A stretch of DNA of 64,000 nt from RI-153 sp041391225 (lineage in GTDB: Bacteria > Chloroflexota > Anaerolineae > Caldilineales > Caldilineaceae). Every line of letters starts with the position of its first letter. Position 1 is the stretch's first letter. The position numbers and the translations under genes were made by a program. This document shows, piece by piece, positions 11,109 through 21,700 of the stretch. The DNA is taken from assembly GCA_041391225.1 (NCBI GenBank), contig JAWKOL010000003.1:124001-188000 (forward strand), written 5' to 3'. The notes below the pieces were generated by a model. The model was not told the DNA's origin. It was given only the letters and a program-made list of their open reading frames with translations, and did not search any database.

Positions 11109-12449
11109 TTACTGCTTCGGGTAACCCTTGTCGGCCAGGTACGTGTCGACCTGTTCGCAGATTTCGGGGAGCACGTCCGCCGGGCGGCTTCGCCACCAGA
11201 TGCGGTCGAGGTTGGGGCTGATGATGGTGCCGCTTAGCTCGTTCCATTCGGCGAAGCAGCTCCACGCGGCTCCACACCGGCGTTCTGGCACCTTCGGTGA
11301 GGAATGCCTGGCGATTGGCTTACGGCTGATCGATGCCGAGGAAGGCGTCGCCAAGCGCGGTGGACTGCAACGCGGGAAGATTTTCGCCCGATTCGGTGTA
11401 GAGGCGCTGGCCGCCGTCGGTGCTCTGGAGCCACTGCAAGAAGCGGTTCAAGCAGCGTCTTTGTTGTCGGCATCCTTGCTCATCACCCAGGCGGTGGCCG
11501 CATGGCGCTGTTGGTGCGCTTGCCACCTTCAGGCAACGGCAGCACGGCCACGTCGTAATTCATCTGGCGGTGTTGAAGGCCGAAATGCGGCTGGCGTTCT
11601 GGATGATCATGGCCACCTGGCCGTTTTCTGGAAGACGGTTACGTCGCCGCCTACTCTGGCTGAGTTGGCCGGCGCATGGCGTAGCTGTTGTCCACATCAT
11701 GCCCGCGAAGAATTCCACGGCGGCGATGGATTCCGGCGAATCCAGGCGGCATTCCGACGGGTTGCGCATATCGTCGAGGATCATGCCGTTAAATGGGGTG
11801 ATCCACTGCGAGTATTTGCCGCCTTCCATGCCCAGCGCGCAGCGGGCCACACGCCCGTTGGCTTCCACCAAAGTGACCTGATCGGCGGCGGCCAGGAAAT
11901 CGTCCCATGTCCACGTGTCATCGGGATAGGGACACCCACTTCGTCGAAGATGTCTTTGTTGTAGTAGAGCACTTCCAGGCCGATGTCACGCGGGAAGCCG
12001 TAGATGCTGCCTCGCAGGTCGACCATTCGAGCAGGGCTTACCAGTAGTCGTTGAGATCGTAGCCTGCGGCCTCGATGTAGGGATCGAGGGTTGAGCCGCC
12101 GTCGCCGCGTAGTTGGTCACCGGCGAAAGGAAGAGCACATCGGGGATCACACTGGCATCGCCGCTGGCCCACAGCGTCGCCATCTTGGTGAAGTAATCGC
12201 TCCACGGTTCGCTGGTGATCTCAACATTGATCCGGGTGTTCTTCCATGAAGGCGTCGGCCACTCCTGATGGGCTTCCACTTCCGCCGGCTACCCCACATG
12301 GCCCAGGTGATCGTCGTCGTCTCCGCGCCGCCGGTGTCGGCCGCCGGTTCGCCGCCGCCGGCAGGTGGTGGCGTTGGCACCGTACAGGCCGAGACGAGCA
12401 TTAGCGCGAATACAAGCAACGCCAACACACGCATGTGATGTCTGGACAT
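11109..12449 (-). pseudogene. Sugar ABC transporter substrate-binding lipoprotein, broken by multiple frame changes
   Basis: Starts at ATG 12449 behind GGAGG. The N-terminus has a lipoprotein signal with lipobox 'LVSAC' followed by a Pro/Gly-rich linker. Pieces of a MalE/UgpB-like extracellular solute-binding protein follow in changing frames: 'ITSEPWSDYFTKMATLWASG' (about 12.2 kb), 'GFPRDIGLEVLYYNKDIFDE' (12.0 kb), 'GGKYSQWITPFNGMILDD' (11.8 kb), 'FLQWLQSTDGGQRLYTESG' (11.4 kb) and 'VDTYLADKGYPKQ' (end). At least five indels are needed to rebuild about 440 residues. All pieces are collinear and look conserved, so the locus may be an intact gene with a poor consensus rather than a decayed one. 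First gene of the operon with the two permeases. Confidence 0.8.
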
Positions 12450-12681
12450 CGTTTTTCCTCCGTTGTGGTGAAATGGTTTATGATACCGCAGTTACACAGG
12501 GAAGGGGATGCTTTTGCACTTCAAATTGGGCATCTCGAATTGTAACGAAAGACGCGATGTGTAAACGCTGGACGCGGGGAGGAGTTGGGACACGGATTTT
12601 TGGGAGGGGCGGATTGCGAGTTGCGATGTGTCGTCTGTCGTCCGTCGTCCGTTGTCAGCAGTTCAACCAAAAGGAGAAACC

Positions 12682-13279
12682 ATGATCAAAGCCGTCATCT
12701 TCGACGTGGGCGGGGTGCTCATCCGCACCGAGGACCCGTCACCGCGGCGGAGGTTGGAGGATCGCCTGGGCCTGGCGCCAGGGCAGGCGGAGTTCATCGT
12801 CTTCATAACAGTGAGCGAGGACGCGCCGCGCAGCTTGGGCAGATCACCTCGGCGCAGCTCTGGGACGGTGTCCAGGACGAGTTGGGGTTGGACGCCGACG
12901 GGCTACGCCGATTCGCGATGAGTTCTTCGGCGGTGATGTGCTAGATCGCGCGCTCATCGACTTCATTCGGGCCTTGCGCGGACGCTACACCACCGCCATC
13001 ATCAGCAACTACATGGACGAACTGCCGCACCTGCTGACGCATGTCCACGCCGTGGCCGATGCCTTCGATCTGATCGTGGTCTCGGCGCAGGAGCGGATCA
13101 TGAAGCCCGACGCCGAAATCTTCCAGCGCACGCTGTCCCGGCTCAACCTGCGCCCAGAAGAGACTGTCTTCATCGATGACTGCCCACAACGTCGAAGGCG
13201 CGCTGGCGGTGGGGATGAGGGCGATCCACTTTACGCCGGGGATAGAATGGAGGGCGGCGTTGGCGGGGGAGGGGGTTGA
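12682..13279 (+). CDS. HAD-superfamily hydrolase, subfamily IA (frameshifted)
   Basis: ATG 12682 lies behind AAGGAG (12671-12676). HAD motif I is 'VIFDVGGVLI' with the nucleophile Asp. 'IISNY' matches motif II, 'MKPDAEIFQ' carries the motif III Lys, and 'FIDDC' matches motif IV. Frame changes occur near 12800 (nonsense until 'ITSAQLWDGVQDELGLDADG'), 12920 and 13175 (then 'NVEGALAVGMRAIHF'). The end is uncertain: either a TGA at 13277-13279 or a stop near 13322 in the restored frame. It is likely a small-molecule phosphatase with unknown substrate. Divergent from the sugar ABC operon. Confidence 0.75.
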
Positions 13280-13400
13280 GATTGGGGGATTAGGGCGATT
13301 AAGCGGATTGGGGATTTGTTAAGCAAGCGCGACCTGATGGGGAATCGGAGGCTACCGATAAGATCTTCAATCCCCCAATCTCCTAATCCCCCAATCCCTT
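13280..13400. repeat. Spaced inverted repeat of GATTGGGGGATTAGG words between convergent genes
   Basis: A G/T-rich left arm (about 13281-13316) is mirrored by a C/A-rich right arm (about 13367-13398). Pairing is imperfect but extensive. It fills the gap between the convergent HAD and glycosyltransferase genes. Confidence 0.7.
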
Positions 13401-13401
13401 C

Positions 13402-14669
13402 TCAATCACCAGTCACCAAAACCCCCTCATCCCGTGCCTTCTGGTACACCCCCAGCATCTGATCCACGATACGCGGCCAGTCGAACCCACGCGCGGACCT
13501 GCGCTTGATCGCCCAGTTGACGGCGATGCGCTTCGTCGGTGAGCAGGTGTAGGATGCGGGCGGCCAGCGCTTCGGGCGTCTTTGGGGACAAGGTAGCCGT
13601 TGACGTCGTCCTGCACCAGGTGGGCCAGCCCACCCACACGCGCAGGCGATCACCGGCGTCCCCATCGCCATTGCTTCAGGCCCACCATGCCGAAGCTCTC
13701 GTAGTGCGACGGCATCACCACCATGTCGGCAGCGGCGTAGTAAGCGGGCAGCGTGTCCTGATCCTTGGCCCCAAGGAAGGTGACCAGCGAACGCAGATCC
13801 AGCTCTCGGTGGATCGTCTGCAAGCGCAGCATTTCGGCGTCGAGTTCGTTGGCGTGGGGATCGCCGCCCACAATCGCCACGTGGACGTCTTCGAGGACCT
13901 GGGGCAGCCGTTCGCGCAGCAGTGAAATGGCGCGCGCTGCGAGTCGATGCCCTTAAGCGGCTCGATGCGTGCCCCACAAAGAGGATCACGCGCAGTGGGC
14001 GCCGATGCCCACCGTGGCCTGCGCCGCATCCCTGCCAATAGGATGGAAGCGCGCCAGATCCACATCTTGGCGGGATCACCGTGATCTTGCGGCTGTCGGC
14101 GCCGTAAAGCTCGATCAACTGCGCTTCCTCGGCAGGCGTGGCCGCGATCAGGTGATCGGCCACATGCGCAACATAGGTTTCACCGTCGATGCGCTCGTAC
14201 GACGCGAATTCGCTGGGGTGCCGTAGTGATCTGGTTCATTTTACCCAGTGTGTGGTACATGTGAACCAGCGGCAACCCACCCTGCAAGGCTGCAGCGCAA
14301 TCCCCACCAGCCCCGAAAGCCAGTAGTGGCTGTGGATCAGATCGTATTGGTGCGTGTTTTTCACCGCAAACGCATGGACGCCGGCGGTAAACGCATCGAG
14401 GAACGGCGCGATGTCGTCGTTGGGGATCACCCGCGGCGGGCCAGCATCGATGTGGATCACCCGGAAACCGGGGACGTCGCTGGGCAGAACCGCGGGCAGA
14501 TTGGGATCATCGCGCCGCGCAAACACGTCCACGGCGACACCGCAGCCAATTCTCGCCCAAAATAGCGGATGTAGACGTTCATGCCGCCGGTCTTTTTGCC
14601 GCCCAACGTCGCCAGCGGGCTGGTGTGGACACTGAGCAGCGCCACCCGCTGCAATGCACTCGTTAACAT
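13402..14669 (-). pseudogene. GT4 family glycosyltransferase, broken by multiple frame changes
   Basis: Starts at ATG 14669 ('MLTSALQRVALLSVHTSPLA'). It shows the GT4/sucrose-phosphate-synthase-like N-terminus 'GGKKTGGMNVYIR', then 'YDLIHSHYWLSGLVG', 'ATPAEEAQLIELYG', 'LVTFLGAKDQDTLPAYY' and 'VVMPSHYESFGMV', the last carrying the conserved Glu motif of the nucleotide-sugar site. These pieces are in order but in several frames (changes near 14.55, 14.25, 14.07, 13.9, 13.65 and 13.6 kb). The reconstructed length of about 420 residues equals the family norm, so nothing seems missing except single bases. Probably a cytoplasmic retaining glycosyltransferase using an NDP-sugar. Its start is 43 bases from the divergent PIG-L gene. 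Confidence 0.75.
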
Positions 14670-14711
14670 ATCGTTGTCTTTTCTGAGTTCATCCTGGATA
14701 GAAACGAAACC

Positions 14712-15454
14712 ATGAAGCCACATTATCATACAATCTATCTCGCGCCGCATCTGGACGATGTCACCCTATCCTGTGGCGCGCAGATTCACGATCTCACCCG
14801 CAGGCAAAGATGTGCCGGGTGGTCACCGTTCAGCGGTTTAAGGACCCGCCCAAGACCCTCTCCAGCTACGCGCAGAGCCTGCACGAACGCTGGGAGTTGC
14901 TGGCCGGTGCTTGCCGCCGCCCGCCGTTGAGGACCTCGCCTGTCGCATCCTGGGCGCCGATGCCTCGCCACTGGCCCGTCCCCGACTGCCCCTACCGCAC
15001 CGATCCCAAGACGGGTGAACCGCTCTACGTCTCCGACGATGACATTTTCGGCGATGTCCACAAGGCCGAGATGATGCTGGTGCAGCAGGTGACGGACCGC
15101 CTCGCCACCCTCCCCACTGCGGACCGTGTGGTGGCGCCGTTGACCATCGGCCACCACGTGGATCACCTGCTGGTGCGCGCCGCTGCGGAGATGATCTACG
15201 GCGCACGCACGCTCTACTACGAAGACTATCCCTACGCGCAAGAAACTGCAAAGCGGGAACGCACCCTGGCGGCGGAACCGAAGCCGTTGACGCCGACCGT
15301 CGTCCCTGTCAGCGAAGACGCCCGCAGCGCCAAAATCCAGGCGATCCTGGCCTACCGATCCCAGCTTAGCACATTCTGGACCGACAACGCCGATCTGGAG
15401 CGACAGGTCTTCGGCTACATCGACGAAGTCGGCGGCGAACGTATTTGGGCTTAA
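14712..15454 (+). CDS. PIG-L/LmbE-type deacetylase (frameshifted)
   Basis: The first zinc motif is 'APHLDDVTLSCGAQI' near the N-terminus, and the second ('GHHVDHLLVRAA', HxxDH type) is intact. 'DPKTGEPLYVSDDDIFGDVH' and the C-terminal 'YRSQLSTFW' are typical of the family. Frame changes occur near 14815, near 14925 and near 14970, after which the frame is open to 15454. The family removes N-acetyl groups from GlcNAc-containing molecules (mycothiol, bacillithiol or glycolipid intermediates). Next to a GT4 enzyme this suggests sugar-conjugate synthesis, but the substrate cannot be read from the sequence. Confidence 0.8.
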
Positions 15455-15469
15455 CGACTTCCAGATTTT

Positions 15470-15662
15470 GATCCACGAAGACACACGAAGAACCACGAAG
15501 ACAGCGCAGAAAGAAGAAGAGAGAGTGAGACACGGACTACAGGGATTTGCAGGATTTCATGAACAAAATCGGATGATCCATCTTCTATGACGTCCTGAAA
15601 GTCCTGAAATCCGCGTCCTCCTCTGCTCTGTATTCGTGGTTCTTCGTGTGCCTTCGTGGATC
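15470..15662. repeat. Intergenic inverted repeat with CACGAAG words
   Basis: Arms 15470-15499 and 15633-15662 are 30 bases with one mismatch, separated by 133 bases. The inner sequence holds a second, weaker inverted match (ACGGACTACAGGGATTTG against the segment near 15590-15625). Together these occupy the 311-base gap before the amylopullulanase gene, in which I see no coding sequence. Confidence 0.8.
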
Positions 15663-15765
15663 ACCGTTTTTCTGCTGTCTTTAGTTGACGGCGTAGATCT
15701 TCTGCGCTAACGTACGCGCTGTGACCTCACGCAACATCTTTTTGTTCAAACCTGGAGGCTGAACT

Positions 15766-18700
15766 ATGCGCCTTGCACTTTCAGGGCCCGCCGCGCCGCC
15801 CTCTCGCGCCTGGGCATCCATCGTGTTCAGGATCATCCTGGCGCTTGCGCTCTTTGCCGGGATGCTGCCACAACCCGCCGTCTACGCCGCCCTGACCCAA
15901 CAGGCCGACGCCGACACCGCCGTGATCCACTACCACCGGCCCGACGGCAACTACGACGGCTGGGGCCTGCACGTGTGGGAAGACACCACCGAGTCGGTGA
16001 CCTGGGCCGATGCGCTGCCCCCCACCGGCGAGGACGATTTCGGCCTCTTCTGGGAGGTCGGCGTTATCGAAGACGGGGAAACCCTCGGCTTCATCGTCCA
16101 CAAAGGCGACGAAAAGGACCCCGGCCCCGATCAGTTCCTCAACTTGACCGCAAGCCGTGAAGCCTGGATCCTCTCTGGAGATACCAACGTGTACACCGAA
16201 GCGCCTGATCCCAACGCCATCGTCGCCGGCAACATCAACCAGCAGGCCGCGCATTGGGTCGACGCAAATACGATCCTGTGGGATGTGGCGAATTTGCCCG
16301 CGGACGCCGTGATCACGCTCCACTACAACGCCAACGCGGGGATGTCACTGGGCCAGGCGGGCGTCAGCGGGGAAGGCATCCGCGATCTCGCCCTCACCCG
16401 CGCCGAGGACGGACCCAGCGCCGCCCTACTCGAACGTTTCCCCCATCTGGCCGGTTACACCGCCTTCACTCTGCCCGAAGACGCGCCCAATCCCGCCGTC
16501 CTCGTGCGTAGTCAATTGGCCGTCACCGCGCTCAGCGTCGACGGCGATCTGCTCGACGCCACCGGCCTGCAAATCGCGGGCGTAATCGATGAACTCTTCA
16601 CCTACGACGGCGAACTCGGCACAGTCTGGGACGGTGACACGCCGACGCTCAAACTGTGGGCGCCCACCGCCAAGAACGTGCGCCTCTTCCTCTACGCCGA
16701 CCCCGCCGGCGAGGAACCGACCGAGATCGTCAACATGCGCCGCGGCCGCGACGCCGAGCTTTCCGTCTGGTCGGTGACAGGCGCGCCTGAGTGGACCAGC
16801 ATGTACTACCGCTACGAAGTGCGCGTCTTCGTCCCCAGCACAGGTGCAATCGAGACCAACCTCGTCACCGATCCGTACAGTTTCAGCCTCTCGGCCAACA
16901 GCGCAATGAGCCAGATCGTCGATCTCAACGATCCGGCGCTCATGCCCGACGGCTGGGCCACGCTGGAAAAACCGGCCCTCAACGCCTTCGAGGACATTGT
17001 CCTCTACGAGCTGCACATCCGCGACTTCAGCGCCTACGACGAGAGCGTCCCCGCCGAGGAACGCGGCACCTATCTTGCCTTCACCCAAGCGGACAGCAAC
17101 GGCGTCGCCCACCTGCGCGCCCTGGCCGACGCCGGTTTGACCCACCTGCACCTGCTGCCCAGCTTCGATATCGCCACCATCGACGAGGACAAAGCCAACT
17201 GGACGACGCCCGACCGCGCCGAACTGGTCGCCCTGCCCCCCGATGCCGAGGATCAGCAAGCACTGATCGGCCCCGTCCGCGACGAGGACGGCTTCAACTG
17301 GGGCTACGATCCTTTCCACTACACCGTGCCCGAAGGCAGCTACAGCATCGATCCGCAGGGGACAACCCGCATACTCGAATACCGCCAGATGGTGCAGGCG
17401 CTCAACCAGATGGGGCTGCGTGTCGTCTCGGACGTGGTCTACAACCACACCAACGCCAGTGGACAGGCCACGAAATCCGTCCTCGACAAGATTGTGCCGG
17501 GCTACTACCACCGGCTCAACCGCAACGGCCTCGTGGAAACCAGCACCTGCTGCGCCAACACCGCCACCGAAAACGCCATGATGCGCAAGCTCATGCTCGA
17601 TTCGCTGGTCACCTGGGCCACGCAGTACAAAATCGACGGCTTCCGCTTCGATCTCATGGGCCACCACATGCTCGAAGACATGGTCGCCGTGCGCGCCATC
17701 CTCGACGGCCTCAGCCAAGACGAAGACGGCGTCGACGGTTCCAAGATCTACGTCTACGGCGAAGGCTGGGACTTTGGCGAAGTGGCCGGCAACGCCCGCG
17801 GCGTCAACGCCACCCAGATCAACACCGCGGGGACAGGCATCGGCACCTTCAACGACCGCCTGCGCGATGCTGTGCGCGGTGTGGGTCCTTTTGACCGCGG
17901 CGAGGACATGCGCAAGCAGGGCTTCGTCTCTGGCCTGTACTTGAACCCCAACGAGACCAATCTACCTCCCTCCGGCTCCCCCCACGACGGGGGGAGTGAG
18001 GCAGAGTTGCGCCGACTGCTCCACGAGACCGACTGGATCCGCATCGGCATGGCCGGCAACCTGCGCGACTACGTTCTCGTGGACGGGCGCGGCGCCGCGG
18101 TGACCGGCGCGCAAATCGACTACAACGGCGCGCCCGCCGGCTACACCCTCGACCCGCAAGAATCGATCAACTACGCCTCGGCCCACGACAACCAGACGCT
18201 CTTCGACGCCCTCACCTACGGCGCGCCCCAGGACACGCCAATGGCCGAGCGGGTGAAGATGCAGCAGCTTGCCCTCTCCGTGATCGGGCTGGGGCAGGGC
18301 GTGCCTTTCTTCCACGCCGGCAGCGAGTTGCTGCGCTCCAAGAGCTTCGACCGCAACAGCTACAACTCCGGAGACTGGTTCAACGCCATCGACTGGACCT
18401 ACAACGACAACAACTTCGGTCACGGCCTGCCCGCCGCCGGTGACAACCAGGACGACTGGCCGATCATGCAGCCGCTCCTGGCCGACCCGACCTTAAAACC
18501 GGGCATCATGGAAATCGATGCAACTTCAACATATCTTCAATCCCTGTTGAAGGTTCGGCGCAGCAGCAAACTCTTCCGGCTGGAAACCGCCGAGCAGATC
18601 AAGCAGATGGTCCGTTTCCATAATACAGGCGCGGATCAAATTCCAGGGCTGATTGTTCAGAGCATCAGTGATCTGGGCGAGGGTGATTCAGACGTAGATG

Positions 18701-21700
18701 GGGTGCGTGAAGCAATGATTGTACTGATCAACGCCCGACCTGAAACCGTCACCTTCCAAAGAGATCTTTTCGCGGGCATGGATCTGTCGCTGCATGCCGA
18801 TCTTGTCACTCTCGGTGTCGAGTTTGACCAAGAAAACGGCACCTTCAGCATTCCGGCTCGTACAACGGCTGTCTTCCATGCCGACTTCCTGACCGACGCC
18901 TTCGTCGACGGCCTGGCCGCGTTGGACGCCCAGATCGCCGATCTGCTGGCCAACCCGCCCGCCCTGCCCGAGGACGCAGCCGAACCCGCCGAAACCACCA
19001 TCGACAGCGTCAGCTTCCCCGGCAACTACGCTCCCCAGATCGGCGGCGCGGAATGGGCGCCCGATGACGCATCCGTGCAGGCCGCGGACGAAGACGGCGA
19101 CGGCATCTGGACGCTCACCGTGCAGCTTCCCGGCGGCGACTACGAATTCAAGGCCGCCATCAACGGCACTTGGGACGTCAACTACGGGCTGGACGGCGAA
19201 GCGGGCGGCGCAAATGTGCCGCTCAACGTCCCCGCGGACGGCGGCACCGTCACTCTCTCGTTCAACGTTGTCACCAACGACATCGCCATGATTGTGAGCG
19301 CGCCAGAAGCCGTGCAAGAGGCCCCCGCCGTCCTCGGTGACGGGCAGATCGCACGCAGCGCCCTCCGCCACGACAGCCGCAGCGACGCCTATCGTGTCCC
19401 TTTCGGCGCAGTGCCGGAGAACACCGACGTCGTCCTGCGCTTCCGTACCGCCGCCGAAGACGTCGAAGCCGTGCGCCTCGTCATCAACAACGAGAGCACC
19501 GGCGCACGGTCTACGATCCCGATGGATCGAGTTGCCGTCACCCCGTCCGAAGGAGGGACCGGTTACGCCTGGTGGCAGACCAACGTCAACGTCGGTGCAG
19601 CGCCCACCATCCACACCTACGCCTTCGAGATCGCAGACGGCGACAGCATCGTCTACTACAGCGACAATGCCGCCGACGGCGGCCTGGGCAACGTCAACAG
19701 TTCTCCCCAGCCGCTGTCCTCAGCGGCTGCGGGCGGAGGTAGAGGAGGGTTCTGGGACATCTACACCTACGTCCCCAATTTCGACGCCCCCGATTGGGCC
19801 AAAAACGCCGTGATCTATCAGATCTTCCCCGACCGTTTCCGCAACGGCGACCCTGCCAACGACCAGACCGCGGATGACTGGTTCTACCCCGAAGAGCGCG
19901 GCCGCGCCTTCCCCATCAAACCGTGGAACACGCTTGTCCCCGATCCGCAGCCCAACGATCCCGGCGCAAACCCCGACTGGTACGCTACCTGGAACAGCAC
20001 CTTCTACGGCGGCGATCTGCAAGGCGTCATCGAAAAGCTCGACTACCTGCAAGACCTCGGCGTCACCGCCATCTACTTCAACCCCATCTTCGAGTCGCCG
20101 TCGAACCACCGCTACGACGGGCGCACTTTCGACGAAGTCGACGACAACCTGGGCGTGCTCGGTGATCCCGCAGCGTCGCTGGCCGTGCTCGAAGAACTGG
20201 GCCGCGCCGTCGAGGACCGCGGCATGCACCTGATCCTCGACGGCGTGCCAAACCACCTCTCCACCGACGCCTACATCTTCGACCGCTACGGCCGCCACGA
20301 CACCGAAGGCGCGTGCGAATCGGTGGACAGCCCCTACCGCGACTGGTTCTTTTTCAACGACGCCACCACCGGCAGCGACGAATGCGCGGGCGGCGCGACC
20401 TACGAAAAATGGGCGGGTGTCAGCACCCTGCCCCAACTCAACAACACCAATCCCGACGTCGTCACCAACTGGCTGGGCGAAGACGGCGTCGCCATGCGCT
20501 GGCTGCGTGTCCCCGGCGTGGACGGCTGGCGCATCGACGTCGTCCCCGACGTGGTGAACCTCAACCCGCGCTTCTTCGAGCAGTTCCGCGACGTGGTCAA
20601 GGCCGCCGAACCCGACGCCATGCTCTACTCCGAAACCTGGTTCGAGCCGGACGTGCGCGCCCGTGTCCTCGGCGACGAATTCGACAGCACCATGAACTAT
20701 CGCTTCCGCAATGCCGTCCTCGGCTTCCTGCGCGACAGCGACTGGCAGGACGGCGACGGCACGATCCCCGCGCTGGACGCGTCTACGTTCGACAGCGCCC
20801 TGCGCGCCCTACAAGAGGACTACCCGCCCGCGGCATGGCAGAGCGCCATGAACCTGCTCAGCTCCCACGACGTGAATCGAGCCCTGCGTGTCCTCGATCA
20901 CGATGGCATCGACTATAGTTCGCTAGAGCCTGTGAATGCTTTTGAAGATGGACGAAACCGGCTCCGTCTAGCAGCCGTCCTGCAATTTACACTCCCAGGT
21001 GCGCCCACCATCTATTACGGTGACGAAGTAGGTCTCGTCGGCTTCGGCAGCGACATCCCCCGCGACGATCCGTACAATCGCCAGCCCTTCCCGTGGCCGG
21101 ATGCAGCGGGCTACGACGATCTGCCCTCCTGGCGACAGCAGCAGACCGACCTGCTTGAACATTATCAGTTCCTCGGCCAGTTGCGCGGCGAATACAGCTT
21201 CCTGCGCACCGGCGCGTGGACAACCTTCGCCGCCGAAGACGGTCTCTACGTCTACGGCCGCAAGGACGACACCGGCGCCGCCGTCATCGCCGTCAACCGC
21301 GCCAGCGAACCCGCCACCGTCGATCTCGACCTCACCGGCTTCGTCCCGTTGGATGAGGATCTGATCGAGGCCCTCCCCAGCGACATGGCCGCGTTGCCCA
21401 TCGTCGCCGAAATCGCGCCCATGGACTTCGCCATCTGGATCACCGGCCCCTTCGCCGATCTGAGTACCCCCGCCACGCCCGAAATCGTCTCCGCCGTCGC
21501 CGGTGACGGTTCGGCCGCGCTGGAAATCGACGTCGCCGATCCCACCGTGGCCGACGTCATCGTCTGGCGCTCGGCGGTGGACGGCGGCTACGAGGCCGTG
21601 GCGCAGTTGCCCGTCACCGCGCCTGCCAGCGTCACCTACAGCGACGAGGACCTGCCCAACGGTCAGCCCGTCTACTACCGGGTGAGCGCGGTCAAGGCCA

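Noticed and set aside
16426..17718. Reverse-strand open frame of 430 codons
   Set aside because: Antisense shadow of the pullulanase domain. The composition mirrors that of the sense strand.
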